Positions 20,067-29,310 are shown, numbered from the stretch's first letter. The stretch: 64,000 bases of DNA from Cohaesibacter haloalkalitolerans (GCF_003574655.1 NZ_QNUM01000012.1:1-64000); one strand, 5' to 3'. Program-made: numbers and translations. Notes: generated by a model not told the origin, from the letters alone.

Positions 20067-21953
20067 ATGACAATGCAAACTGGCAGGCCTCGCCTCATTT
20101 GCCTTGAAAACAGCCGCAGGATCAGCCGCTCGACCGCGCGGTTGCTCATTCTGACGTCTGCCTGTCTTGTCGCTTCGAATGCCTTTTCCCAGCAGTTTCT
20201 GACGCAGGGCACCCCTATCGCCAACGTTCCGGTGATCTACAGTCCTTCGGGCAACACGACCCCCTGGCTGCTGAACTCCGACATTCATGCGACCCCGGCC
20301 CAGATCAAGGTTACCGGATCCTCCACGCCCGCCACAATCGTTGCCTCGGGCGCCCCGAGCGAAGACAGCAAGCCAAGCGCGGTGGAGATCATCGTCCCCG
20401 GCGCGACGAGCATGCCGCCTTCGATGACAAGCCCGCTGCTGCCCAATGTTCCGTCCTCGCTCAGTGAGGACAAGGTGAAGGTGCCGGCACAGACCGGCAC
20501 TCCGACCATTGGAGCGCCCATTGCGCTGCCCGCCCCGATGGCCATCCCGGACGCCCCGGTTTCGGTGCCAGAGGTGCCCGCGACCGATCCAGAGCCTGCG
20601 GCACCGAAGAATGCAGCCCTTGAGGGCAAGGCCGCCTCCGATCTTGAAGAGAGCGCCCGGTCCGGGCCAGCCCTTCGCAAGAGTTTCTCGGCGCTTTTCA
20701 CCCAGCAGCGGCCGTTCCTGCTCTATTCACAGGATGCCTCCATCACCTATCTAATGCCGAATGCTCTGGTGGATCATCCCAAACTGAGCCGCTATTTGCG
20801 CGACATCCTAGAAGAGCGCGCTCTGCAACAGTGGCAGTCCCAGCGGCAGGCCCCTCAGGCAGCGGCAGCGGCAACAACTCCCGCTTCGGCCCCGACGGCC
20901 GCAACTCCGGCAACAGAGGCCGCCGCACCATTGGCAAGTGCCCCTTCGACGGAGAAGGCAGCCGCAACACCCGAGCCCGATCGCATTGCCCTCACGGATC
21001 CCGATCTGCTTGAGGAACGTCCGGCGCTTGTCATCACGGGAAGAGTGGAAGATCGCTTCTATTCCCCGACCTTCACATCTCTCTATCTTGAAGAGATCAA
21101 GAGTGTCGACGGCCAGAAGCGCCCGACCCAGATCCTGAGTTTCAATTTCGACAACACGACAGACAGCGCATTCGGCCTGCAGGATCTGTTTCTTGCCAAG
21201 GACGAGAAGGAACTGGCAGGAACGATTGAGCTGATCGACGCCTATATCCAGACTGATATCGTGAGGCAGAAATCCATCCGCCTTGGCACGCTGGTGCGCC
21301 CGGATCAGGACGCCTGGCTCAAGGACCTCAAGCCAAGTCTGGCGCTGCTGCAGAATTTCACGCTGGTGCCTTCACGCGAGGCCAGCAAGATCGCAGGTCT
21401 GTCTTTCCACTTCAACCCCGGTCTGCTGGGTGCTGAAGCCGATGGGCAGTATGATGTCTATGTCCCCGCGGCCATTTTCAGCGCAGCCCTGTCGCCACGG
21501 TTTGCCGAACATTTCGGCGGTGAGGCTCTGCGGGTCAGCCGCCACAATGCCAAGGGCTTCTCAACTGCCAGTGTCAATGTCGAAGGCCTGCGGTCCGGTG
21601 ATGAACTTGGCGGCGACATGCTGATCGAAGGCGAAGTTCCGGGCAACTGGTGCAACGGCTTCCATATCACGCTGTCCGACAGGGAAAACAGCCAGATCAT
21701 CACCGAGGGTGTGGTCAAGCTGCTGCCCGATCTGCCAACCTATGGCCTTGCCAGCAACATGATGCGCTTCCGGGCGGAGCTGTCTGTTTCGGGGGACGGA
21801 GAAAAACCGGGTTCTCTTGTGTTCGAACCCTATGCGGTGGAAGTTAAGGACGATCATGTGCTGCTGCAGAAGAACAGTGCCTGCGATCCTGTAAAGCCCA
21901 TTTCCATGCCAGACCCCTTGCGGGATCTGATCACCATCGATGTAAACTACTGA
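20067..21953 (+). CDS. large secreted protein with Pro/Ala-rich linker and DUF3298/RsiV-like C-terminal half
   Basis: 628 residues. There is a basic N-terminus then a Sec signal ending around residue 45 (..SNAFSQQ). Residues ~75-190 and ~255-315 are Pro/Ala/Thr-rich and look unstructured. Residues ~330-500 contain ..DRFYSPTFTSLYLEEIKSVDG.. and later ..GLSFHFNPGLLGAEADGQYDVYVPAAIF... These resemble the DUF4163/DUF3298 fold found in RsiV, where the domain binds lysozyme. A final beta-rich region has two Cys (..NWCNGF.., ..NSACDP..). It is probably a periplasmic or surface protein; a role in envelope sensing is inference from the weak fold resemblance. Confidence 0.6.
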   Translation: MTMQTGRPRLICLENSRRISRSTARLLILTSACLVASNAFSQQFLTQGTPIANVPVIYSPSGNTTPWLLNSDIHATPAQIKVTGSSTPATIVASGAPSEDSKPSAVEIIVPGATSMPPSMTSPLLPNVPSSLSEDKVKVPAQTGTPTIGAPIALPAPMAIPDAPVSVPEVPATDPEPAAPKNAALEGKAASDLEESARSGPALRKSFSALFTQQRPFLLYSQDASITYLMPNALVDHPKLSRYLRDILEERALQQWQSQRQAPQAAAAATTPASAPTAATPATEAAAPLASAPSTEKAAATPEPDRIALTDPDLLEERPALVITGRVEDRFYSPTFTSLYLEEIKSVDGQKRPTQILSFNFDNTTDSAFGLQDLFLAKDEKELAGTIELIDAYIQTDIVRQKSIRLGTLVRPDQDAWLKDLKPSLALLQNFTLVPSREASKIAGLSFHFNPGLLGAEADGQYDVYVPAAIFSAALSPRFAEHFGGEALRVSRHNAKGFSTASVNVEGLRSGDELGGDMLIEGEVPGNWCNGFHITLSDRENSQIITEGVVKLLPDLPTYGLASNMMRFRAELSVSGDGEKPGSLVFEPYAVEVKDDHVLLQKNSACDPVKPISMPDPLRDLITIDVNY

Positions 21954-22212
21954 CAAAGGATGAGCTGCGACAGGGCTCTTTTTGAGACTTCCGCCATCAA
22001 CCTGTTTTAGGTATTTCCCCTTCCCTTTGGGGATACATCGGAAATCAACAGCCCATTTTGGCAAGCAGACAACAGGCTTTCAGTGCGCTAGGCATGGTTC
22101 CGGTCTTGTCCCCGCGCGACTCGCGTGGCAAAAAGGCCTCTGAATTCCGTCCGTTTGAACCATCGAAACATGATTAGAGATCGCCCACTCCTCCGGGCGA
22201 AGGAAAGACGTT

Positions 22213-23214
22213 ATGGTACCTGCTCATTTGAATGCTGATCTTCTGGCCAAACAAATTCTCGAAGGGAACAGAGCGTCCCTTGCAAGAGCCATAACGCTCG
22301 TGGAAAGCCGCAAGCCTGATCACCGGGCCATCGCCCGCGACCTGTTGACCCAATTGCTGCCCTACGCAGGCAAGGCCCATCGGGTGGGGATCACCGGCGT
22401 TCCGGGGGTTGGCAAGTCAACCACCATCGACCAGTTGGGCAAGAATCTGACGGATGCAGGCAAACGTGTCGCCGTTTTGGCCGTTGACCCCTCTTCCACC
22501 CGTACGGGCGGATCCATCCTCGGCGACAAGACGCGCATGGAACAGCTTTGCACCGACCCCAACGCCTTTATCCGCCCGTCCCCTTCGGCTGGCACGCTGG
22601 GTGGTGTTGCGGCCCGGACGCGCGAAACCATGTTTCTTTGTGAAGCAGCTGGCTATGACGTGATCCTCGTCGAAACCGTCGGGATCGGTCAGTCGGAAAC
22701 CACCGTCGCCGACATGGTCGACTTCTTCCTCGTCCTTATGCTGCCGGGTGCCGGTGATGAGCTGCAGGGTATCAAGAAGGGCGTGCTTGAGATTGCCGAC
22801 ATGATCGCGGTCAACAAGGCAGACGGGGACGGCTGGGCACGGGCCCGCAAGGCCGCGGCCCAATATCGCGCCGCCCTGCATATCATGACGCCGGTCAGCA
22901 AGAACTGGACACCACCGGTCATGACCATTTCGGGCCTCGCAAACGAGAGCCTCGACAAAATGTGGAAGCAGGTTGAAGAACATCAACAAAAGCTGTCCGC
23001 AACCGGCGAATTGCAGGAAAAGCGCAGTGGCCAGCAGGTGCGCTGGATGTGGTCGATGCTCGAAGACCGTATGCGCGCCCTGTTGCATGAAAACGCCAGC
23101 GTCAAGGAACTGTTGCATCAGGTTGAGGGACAGGTCGAAGGCGGCACCTTGCCAGCCTCCGTGGCGGTGGAAGACGTCATGGCACAGCTTTTGAGCAACC
23201 TCAAGAACAGTTGA
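22213..23214 (+). CDS. meaB: methylmalonyl-CoA mutase-associated GTPase MeaB
   Basis: 333 residues, the family size. MeaB is a G3E GTPase that gates cofactor loading and protects the mutase from inactivation. The P-loop is ..GVPGVGKSTTIDQLG... The MeaB-specific switch region ..AVDPSSTRTGGSILGDKTRM.. and ..FIRPSPSAGTLGGVA.. are present. The G-motif Glu (..VETVGIGQSE..) and NKAD base-recognition motif follow. The C-terminal arm is a dimerisation helix. It stands 12 kb from mutAB, whereas many genomes keep them adjacent. It ends at a clear terminator. Confidence 0.93.
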   Translation: MVPAHLNADLLAKQILEGNRASLARAITLVESRKPDHRAIARDLLTQLLPYAGKAHRVGITGVPGVGKSTTIDQLGKNLTDAGKRVAVLAVDPSSTRTGGSILGDKTRMEQLCTDPNAFIRPSPSAGTLGGVAARTRETMFLCEAAGYDVILVETVGIGQSETTVADMVDFFLVLMLPGAGDELQGIKKGVLEIADMIAVNKADGDGWARARKAAAQYRAALHIMTPVSKNWTPPVMTISGLANESLDKMWKQVEEHQQKLSATGELQEKRSGQQVRWMWSMLEDRMRALLHENASVKELLHQVEGQVEGGTLPASVAVEDVMAQLLSNLKNS

Positions 23215-23256
23215 TGCCCGTATCCGGAGATCCTCTCCGGCTTCGCAAGCAACTCC

Positions 23257-23297
23257 AAAGGCCGTGCGCGCTTGTGTCACGGCCTTTGTCATTTTTT
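23257..23297 (+). terminator. intrinsic terminator of meaB
   Basis: A perfect 10-bp stem AAAGGCCGTG / CACGGCCTTT (23257-23266 with 23278-23287), then GTCATTTTTT. Confidence 0.85.
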
Positions 23298-23449
23298 ACA
23301 GGTTTGACTTTACGTGTCGTATATTTTTGCGCGCTATTATCATTGACCATATTACCCATAGAATCATTTTTTACCACTTGGGACATATCATTTTAACCAC
23401 TTCGGCTTACAGTGGTACAAATTGAACTGCAGATTGGGGACCAGGTTCA

Positions 23450-24337
23450 ATGCGCAAAACCAGAAGAACCGTTCTGGTTGCAGAGTCATCTGCCAAAGGA
23501 CGTGAAGGAATCCTGCAAAGCCTTTTGATGATCGATCCAGACCTGTCGATCATGCAAGCCGACTCGCCCGCCTCCCTCGGCAACATATTGAGCAATACTG
23601 CTATCGATGTCGTTCTCATCGGAGAACAATTCGCGGGAATGGATGGGCTGGACGTCATCGAGCAGTTGGGCCCATTGCGATACTCAAGCCTGACCGTGCT
23701 GCTCGCCGAGCATTTCAATACCGCCACCCTTGAGCGCAGTCGCAAACTCAGCCTTTACGATTGCATCCAGACGCCGCTTCGACAATCAGATCTGCAGCGC
23801 ATCCTGATGAGGCGAGAAGCGCAATTCAACAAGCTATCGGCATTGATCGTCGATTCCCAGCCAGCAGCGCGCCGGATTATCTTCAAGCTGCTCTCTGATT
23901 GCCGGTTCCAGCTGATGATATCCGAGGCCGAAAGCGGGCCACTTGCGGTCTCTCTGACCAAGGCCATCCCCTATCATCTTCTGCTGGTCGATCCTGAAAC
24001 CGAAGGCTGGCAAGGGTCGGATATGGTCAAGAAGATCACCGCAAGGCAGCAACAATGCCTCATCGTGCTGATGAGCGCCAGAGACGAAGCCTCCATACTC
24101 GCCCAGCATGAAGATGCAGACGTGGCAGGTTTTCTCAAAAAGCCCTTCTACCCCAATGATCTGGAACGGCTGATGCACCAATTATTGGGCATCCCTCCCA
24201 GCAATCTGCTCAACAAGAATTTCTTTGAAGAACAAGCCCTGCCGTCACCTGCATTATCTGATGTCCAGCAGCCGCCCTCAGACATTGACCAGGCTGCGCA
24301 ATCGGAAGACGGGAACTGCGAGATTGTCTGGCTCTGA
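23450..24337 (+). CDS. double receiver-domain response regulator
   Basis: 295 residues with two CheY-like domains and no output domain. The first (~6-120) is degenerate: ..VLVAESSAKG.. lacks the acidic pair, the phospho-Asp is replaced by Gly (..VVLIGEQFAG..) and the Lys by Thr (..IQTPLRQ..). The second (~125-245) looks active: ..ALIVDSQPAA.., phospho-Asp in ..LLLVDPETEG.., Ser in ..VLMSARDE.. and the Lys-Pro of ..FLKKPFYPNDL... A disordered Pro/Ser tail ends ..GNCEIVWL, which resembles the end of the protein at 16357-17271. No histidine kinase is adjacent. It may be a phosphorelay or polarity scaffold. Confidence 0.75.
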   Translation: MRKTRRTVLVAESSAKGREGILQSLLMIDPDLSIMQADSPASLGNILSNTAIDVVLIGEQFAGMDGLDVIEQLGPLRYSSLTVLLAEHFNTATLERSRKLSLYDCIQTPLRQSDLQRILMRREAQFNKLSALIVDSQPAARRIIFKLLSDCRFQLMISEAESGPLAVSLTKAIPYHLLLVDPETEGWQGSDMVKKITARQQQCLIVLMSARDEASILAQHEDADVAGFLKKPFYPNDLERLMHQLLGIPPSNLLNKNFFEEQALPSPALSDVQQPPSDIDQAAQSEDGNCEIVWL

Positions 24338-24352
24338 TCGGAGCAAACTCCC

Positions 24353-25390
24353 TCAGGCTTTCATTTTCTGCATGAGATGGGACAACACGCCGTCCACAAG
24401 CTTGATTTCGCCAACCTTGATTCCGTTCCAGTTGACCAGCTTGCGCTCGCGCCAGTCTTCCATGGCGACAGCCTCACCTTCGCTCATTGGCAGGAAAGCA
24501 TCGATCACCGCTGCCATCATGACTTCCGAGGCCCGCGCCGCACCGTCCCAGCATTTGAGGGCTATGCCCAACCCCTGATCGGGCAGACTGGCGCAGAAGA
24601 CCCCTTCTGCTCCGGTCTTGACGAAGGCGCGCTCGCCGAAAATCTCCATAATTGAGGTGCAGAAGCGATCATGCCCAGCCACCATGTAGGGGGCCTTGGC
24701 AACGGCTTGCCGCAACCTTTGGGCGGCCTTGGCCCGTTCCGGCGCAAAATCCGTTCCGGTTCCAAAACGAGCAAAGGCATGAGCCAGATTTTTCAAGGGG
24801 ACCGCATAGGTCGGGATCGAGCAACCATCGACACCGCAGAGGTCCATGCCTCTTTCTCCCTCCAGCGAAAAGCCGGTGGACTGCTCCAGAACAGCCCTCA
24901 CCTCCCGTTGCACGGGATGGTCCGGCTTGACATAGCCGTGATGATCAAATCCGGCCTGTTGCGAAAAGCACAGGAACCCGGCGTGTTTGCCGGAGCAATT
25001 GTTGTTGGCAGCAGTGGGATCAACACCGCGTAGATGCAGGATCGCCTGATCCTTTTCATAGCGCGGGCTGTGTGCCCCACATTCCAGCGCGCCTTCAGTG
25101 AGGCCGCAGGCCTGCAGCATCGCCTTCACGGTATCAACGTGAATCTCTTCGCCATTGTGCGAGGCGCAGGCAATGGACAGCGCTTCGGTTGGCAGATGGA
25201 AGTGATCGGCCGCGCCGGATTCGATCAGCGGCAGCGCCTGCAGGCCCTTGATGGCAGATCTTGGAAACACGGGGCTTTCGATATCCCCAATCGATGAAAC
25301 GAGTTCGCCCGCAGCATCCACCACGGCAATTGCCCCCATGTGCCAGCTTTCAACCCGCACGCCCCGCGTCACTTCAACCAGAACAGCCAT
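24353..25390 (-). CDS. L-asparaginase, ReAV (rhizobial type II) family
   Basis: 345 residues. The ATG at 25390 has GGGGA 7 bases upstream. It belongs to the rhizobial-type asparaginases (class 3, ReAV-like), unrelated to the E. coli enzymes. It hydrolyses Asn to Asp and ammonia. The catalytic S-x-x-K pair is seen as ..PRSAIKGLQ.. (Ser45, Lys48), and the metal-binding C-S-G-K segment as ..NNNCSGKHAGFLC... Further family marks are ..ASHNGE.., ..SPRYEKDQ.. and ..DLCGVDGCSIP... It is a single minus-strand gene ending 15 bases from the convergent double-receiver gene. Confidence 0.88.
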   Translation of the reverse strand: MAVLVEVTRGVRVESWHMGAIAVVDAAGELVSSIGDIESPVFPRSAIKGLQALPLIESGAADHFHLPTEALSIACASHNGEEIHVDTVKAMLQACGLTEGALECGAHSPRYEKDQAILHLRGVDPTAANNNCSGKHAGFLCFSQQAGFDHHGYVKPDHPVQREVRAVLEQSTGFSLEGERGMDLCGVDGCSIPTYAVPLKNLAHAFARFGTGTDFAPERAKAAQRLRQAVAKAPYMVAGHDRFCTSIMEIFGERAFVKTGAEGVFCASLPDQGLGIALKCWDGAARASEVMMAAVIDAFLPMSEGEAVAMEDWRERKLVNWNGIKVGEIKLVDGVLSHLMQKMKA

Positions 25391-25580
25391 CTTGTTCCCC
25401 AACTCTCTCATTTTGTTTGCACCGCTCGTCAGTGCGGCAACTTTAGTTGAAGGAAGCCTATCGGCTGCCTACCTCAGGGACAAGGGTGAACTTGCTGGGC
25501 GCATCCGTTGAGAACAGCTTGAGCTCGCGGCACCCATTGTCTAGGGTCGGCAAGTTGCTTGACTAAACAGGACAGATCTG

Positions 25581-26642
25581 ATGACCACCAGAAACGCCAG
25601 AGACCACGGCATCACAACGGGAACGCTGGAAACAGGCCCGACCAACAGCCTCGCCGATGTCCCCGGGGTCTCCTTCGGTCAGGTCACACTGTCCAATGGC
25701 CCAGTGCAGACCGGGGTCACGGTCATTCACCCGACGGAAGACTCGGCCTTTGAGCGGAAGTGCATTGCGGCCTGCCACGTCATCAACGGCTTTGGCAAGA
25801 GCGTCGGCCTGATGCAACTGTCCGAGCTGGGGCAATTGGAAACCCCGATCGTTTTGACCAATACGCTTTCGGTTGGCACGGCATCAACCGCCCTTGTACG
25901 GCACATGCTCGCCGGGCACCCGGCCATTGGCGACACCACGGGCACGGTCAATCCGGTTGTCATGGAATGCAATGACGGCGCCTATCTCAACGACATCCGA
26001 GGGCTTCATGTCACCGAAGACCACGTTCTGAAAGCGTTGCAGCAGCACGTCGCCACTTTGGAACAGGGGGCAAGGGGCGCGGGAACGGGTATGAGCTGTT
26101 ACGGCCTCAAGGGCGGCATTGGGTCGGCCTCGCGGCGGGTGCCGCTGGCTGACCGGACCTTCACGCTCGGCGCGGCGACGCTGTGCAACATGGGCCGCCT
26201 GCCCAATCTGATTGTAGGCGGTCGTCCGGTCGGAGCCGAGATCGTAGCGCTTGAGAACAGCAAGGCGGGCGCCGTGGCCGAGCTTGGCTCCATCATCATC
26301 ATCCTTGGCACCAATGCACCGCTTACCGCGCGCCAGATGGAGCGCATCTGCAAACGTGCGACCGCCGGTCTTGCCCGCACAGGGACACAGTTCGGCTCAG
26401 GCAGCGGAGATGTTGTTCTTGGCTTCACCACAGCCAACCGCCAGCCCCATTCGGCTCCGTCAAATCCGGTCATGGCTGTCGAGATGCTGCATGAGGAAAG
26501 TCTCGATGGCCTTTTCAGCGCGACCATCGAAGTGGTGGAAGAGGCAATCCTCAATGCGCTGTTTGCAGCGGAAACCACCCACGGCAAGCAGGGGCGTAGC
26601 CGCAAGAGCCTTTCTGACTGGTGGAAAGAGCTGGAAGCCTGA
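25581..26642 (+). CDS. P1 family peptidase (DmpA / L-aminopeptidase D-esterase type)
   Basis: 353 residues. These Ntn-fold enzymes (family S58) self-cleave and then remove N-terminal L-residues from small peptides or hydrolyse D-amino acid esters. Visible hallmarks are N-terminal ..NSLADVPGVSFG.., ..GVTVIHP.., a mid-section ..AGTGMSCYGLKGGIGSASR.. and the conserved ..LGAATLCNMGRLPNLIVGG... The expected nucleophile region is around ..QFGSGSGDVVLGFTTANR... It is a single gene; its partner convergent gene is the SDR-DoxX protein. Confidence 0.85.
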   Translation: MTTRNARDHGITTGTLETGPTNSLADVPGVSFGQVTLSNGPVQTGVTVIHPTEDSAFERKCIAACHVINGFGKSVGLMQLSELGQLETPIVLTNTLSVGTASTALVRHMLAGHPAIGDTTGTVNPVVMECNDGAYLNDIRGLHVTEDHVLKALQQHVATLEQGARGAGTGMSCYGLKGGIGSASRRVPLADRTFTLGAATLCNMGRLPNLIVGGRPVGAEIVALENSKAGAVAELGSIIIILGTNAPLTARQMERICKRATAGLARTGTQFGSGSGDVVLGFTTANRQPHSAPSNPVMAVEMLHEESLDGLFSATIEVVEEAILNALFAAETTHGKQGRSRKSLSDWWKELEA

Positions 26643-26690
26643 GAACAGGCGCCTACTTGTTACACATCATGAGAAGAGTTGGCGACAGCA

Positions 26691-27989
26691 TCAGCGGCTG
26701 CCCAGCAGCGCCCGTGTAACCAGTGCCAGCATCATCGCCGGGACAGCCTTGATCAAAGCCCCTGCCGGATCCATCCAGAGGGCGGGAACCAGCAAACTGG
26801 CGGTGCACAGATAGATCACCGTCATGATCACCATCGCCATGCAGATCTGATGGGCCAATCGGCGAACAAGAATCGCTATGCCCAGCGCAATGTCAATGAA
26901 GGCAGCACTCGCCAGCAGGAATTGCACCTGCAGGACAGTAGCCCCAGAATCGGCCAGATTTTGCGCAGCCCACTGCATGTCAAACAGCGTCAGCACACCG
27001 GTCAGGATCCAGAACAGCGACAGCGTGGCCACAAGAACCGGCAGCAACAGGGCCAGCCGGGAAAACCAGCGCTCCTGCGTCGTGCTCGGCATCATCGCCA
27101 GCGTTTCTTCATAGGAGCGGCAATAGCGGCCGGAGATCGAGTGCCAGAGGGTCGGATCACCGTTGACATGACCTTCCAGCACCTGAAGCGCGGTGGTACG
27201 CATCGGCGACCGCCAGCCAAGCCGACCGAGACCATTGGCAATGCTGGTGAGCAGATTGGAAGTGCGCGTTGAAAACCGGAATGTCTTCCAGGCGGGCGAA
27301 AAGCCCAGCCAGTTGCGCATGCCCACGACCAGCTCTTCAAAGGTGTGGCTTTCCGCTTCAACCAGATCGATATCGGCATGGGCAGGAATGCGCCCTTCCA
27401 CGGCCATCAGGGCCGCTTCCGTCAGTTCATCGATATGAATGGTCTGGATGCGGCGATCGGCCATGACGAGAGGCTGGATATAGGGAAAGCCGGCCAACAT
27501 ACGCAGCAGCGCAGTGCCACTGTAGGCAGAGGGGGCGAGAACGAGACCGGGACGCAACACCACCCACTCGATGGACGAATCCATCACCACATCATCACCA
27601 ACGGCCTTGGTGCGCATGAAGGCAGTCGGGGCGTTGGGCTCCGCACCGGTAGAAGAGATCTGGACAAAGCGCAGGATGCCTCGCTCGACACAGGCATCCA
27701 GGCAAGCCTTGACCGACAGATGATGAACGGCTTCCAGATCGGCCATCAGACCATCCTGAAGTGCGCTGGCGGCATTGACCACGGCGTCAACATCATCAAG
27801 CAGATGCATCCATTCGCCCGGATCCAGCATCCGGCGCATGTCGCCCGTGAACCACTCGACCTGAGGAAGGAGTTTTGCCGCCTCCCTCGGTGTCCGCGAC
27901 AGGCTGACCACCTCATGGTCTGCACGGAGCAAGGCTCGGCATATTTCCGATCCGATCAGGCCAAAACCACCAAGAACCAGAATGCGCAT
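26691..27989 (-). CDS. two-domain protein: NAD-dependent epimerase-like SDR fused to DoxX-like membrane domain
   Basis: 432 residues. The N-terminal ~280 residues are an atypical/extended SDR: ..ILVLGGFGLIGSEICRAL.. is the nucleotide-binding GxxGxxG, followed by ..VEWFTGDMR.., ..VVNAASALQ.. and ..FVQISSTGAE... The usual catalytic YxxxK is not obvious (..AFMRTKAVGDD.. has the Lys with Phe-Met-Arg in place of Tyr), as in NmrA/complex-I NDUFA9-like members. The C-terminal ~130 residues carry four membrane segments of DoxX-like type. It is probably a membrane-anchored NAD(P)-binding protein. The substrate is unknown. Confidence 0.8.
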   Translation of the reverse strand: MRILVLGGFGLIGSEICRALLRADHEVVSLSRTPREAAKLLPQVEWFTGDMRRMLDPGEWMHLLDDVDAVVNAASALQDGLMADLEAVHHLSVKACLDACVERGILRFVQISSTGAEPNAPTAFMRTKAVGDDVVMDSSIEWVVLRPGLVLAPSAYSGTALLRMLAGFPYIQPLVMADRRIQTIHIDELTEAALMAVEGRIPAHADIDLVEAESHTFEELVVGMRNWLGFSPAWKTFRFSTRTSNLLTSIANGLGRLGWRSPMRTTALQVLEGHVNGDPTLWHSISGRYCRSYEETLAMMPSTTQERWFSRLALLLPVLVATLSLFWILTGVLTLFDMQWAAQNLADSGATVLQVQFLLASAAFIDIALGIAILVRRLAHQICMAMVIMTVIYLCTASLLVPALWMDPAGALIKAVPAMMLALVTRALLGSR

Positions 27990-28445
27990 AACTGCCCTGT
28001 CCGCTCCCTAACACAATTCCAAAACAAAAAAGCAAATTGAACCGATCGCGGCTATCACACCCAATGCAGTAAATCAGCCAGATGAATCCGCATCCTAAGT
28101 CAGTGTGCGGCAAATTTCGTGCCGACTTTAGTCGCCCCCATGTGTGAGGTCATCTTCACAATTAGCATTACATATTTGTACCGAAATGTATCAAATGCCA
28201 AACGGAGGGTAAATACGGCAACAGTGCTTAATTGCCCTTGTTCTGGAAGGGATTAGGCTGAAGGTCTGGCCAGCCCGCGCGATGGTTAGCAATCGCTGCT
28301 TTCGGGCTGGTTTAAAAGCCTTGTCAATTGTCTGGGGATATCTTCAGAGAAATAGGAACCGATGCCTCGGCTTGCCGCTATTCGCGCTGTCGATGCAGCA
28401 AGAGGCAACTGGCTATCGGATCGCTTCCCGCCCCTCACAATCCCG
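27990..28445. other. intergenic region, no gene
   Basis: 456 bases between the SDR-DoxX start (minus) and the NsrR-like stop (minus). I see no supported gene. It is AT-rich around 28140-28220, where the SDR-DoxX promoter may lie. Confidence 0.4.
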
Positions 28446-28925
28446 TCAGCCACAGTTGGGCCGATGGACTTCGCTCAGATTTCCGATCTGTTCGCTCATC
28501 CCGAGCAACGGTTTAAGACAGTCGGGATGGGAAACCATGTCGGCGAGCGTATAGGCATCCAGCACCTTGAGGAAAGCTGCAAGAGCGTCCTGCAGCAGCA
28601 TCCGGAACTTGCACTGGGAGATCAACGGACAGGTGTTCGTCTCCTCGGAAAAACATTCCACAATGATCATGTTTTCTTCGGTCTGGCGGATGATTTCCCC
28701 GATATTGATGTCCTTGGGATCCTTGGCCAGCCTTATACCACCGTTTCGACCGCGGATAGCCTGAATGGCGCCGATATGCACCAGACGCTGGGCGATCTTG
28801 TTCAGGTGGTGACCTGAAATGTCGTAGGCGCCAGCGATTTCGGCAAGGCGAACCGTATGCTCGGGCTTCAGCGCGCAATACATCAGCAGGCGCATTGCAT
28901 AATTTGAGTGCTGGGTAAGACGCAT
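28446..28925 (-). CDS. nsrR: Rrf2 family regulator, NsrR-like
   Basis: 159 residues. The N-terminal winged HTH (MRLTQHSNYAMRLLMYCAL..) with ..LAEIAGAYDISGHHLNKIAQRL.. is typical of Rrf2 proteins. Three Cys in ..ECFSEETNTCPLISQCKF.. (spacing C-x7-C-x5-C) match the Fe-S ligand pattern of NsrR, the nitric oxide sensor and repressor. It is divergent from a SLAC1/TehA-type channel gene, a likely target. A long terminator-like hairpin sits in its own upstream region. It could also be an IscR-like member, but the Cys spacing fits NsrR better. Confidence 0.82.
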   Translation of the reverse strand: MRLTQHSNYAMRLLMYCALKPEHTVRLAEIAGAYDISGHHLNKIAQRLVHIGAIQAIRGRNGGIRLAKDPKDINIGEIIRQTEENMIIVECFSEETNTCPLISQCKFRMLLQDALAAFLKVLDAYTLADMVSHPDCLKPLLGMSEQIGNLSEVHRPNCG

Positions 28926-29069
28926 GAAACCTCCGAGCCTTGGCCAAGGGACGAGACATCCCCTTTGCGATGCCTCATTCCACCGAGTGACGCACCAATA
29001 ACGCTATACATAAGTATAACATTTTGGGGCACATAGCCAACAATGACAGATTCATATTCGATCGAACAT

Positions 29070-29130
29070 AAAAAATGCACTGCTGCCCATATCGATTAGA
29101 GACCGGGGTGATCGATACGGGCAGCAGTGC
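29070..29130 (-). terminator. long terminator-like hairpin upstream of nsrR
   Basis: GCACTGCTGCCC-A-TATCGAT pairs with ATCGATA-C-GGGCAGCAGTGC (12 + 7 bp, one mismatch) around a 14-base loop. On the minus strand it is followed by ATTTTTTA, so it looks like an intrinsic terminator pointing towards nsrR, about 150 bases ahead of its start. It may be an attenuator, a transcription barrier or the end of a small RNA. Confidence 0.6.
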
Positions 29131-29248
29131 CATCAGCACTCCGCGCTGGAGTGCGATGAACGGAGAGAGCTCATCTTACATGTTCATATTTTCGAATATA
29201 CAAATTCCAGAGGTTTCCCGGAAATCATTTGTTGGTTATGTTGTAACA

Positions 29249-29269
29249 CTTGTGATAAGAAGTATCAAG
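29249..29269. promoter_or_regulatory. imperfect palindrome ahead of the SLAC1-type gene
   Basis: CTTGTGATAAGAAGTATCAAG has GATA/TATC and CTTG/CAAG symmetry, 42 bases upstream of the ATG. It is a possible operator for the adjacent Rrf2 regulator; inference only. Confidence 0.3.
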
Positions 29270-29310
29270 TTTACTTGTTTAAATTCCCCCGCCTATTTTG
29301 GAGAGGCAGA

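Larger units (their letters stand above)
28926..29310. promoter_or_regulatory. divergent control region of nsrR and the SLAC1-type channel
   Basis: 385 AT-rich bases holding a 54-base hairpin (29077-29130) and the imperfect palindrome CTTGTGATA-N5-TATCAAG (29249-29269), 42 bases before the channel gene. The palindrome is a candidate NsrR or FNR-type site. No gene is seen. Confidence 0.45.
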
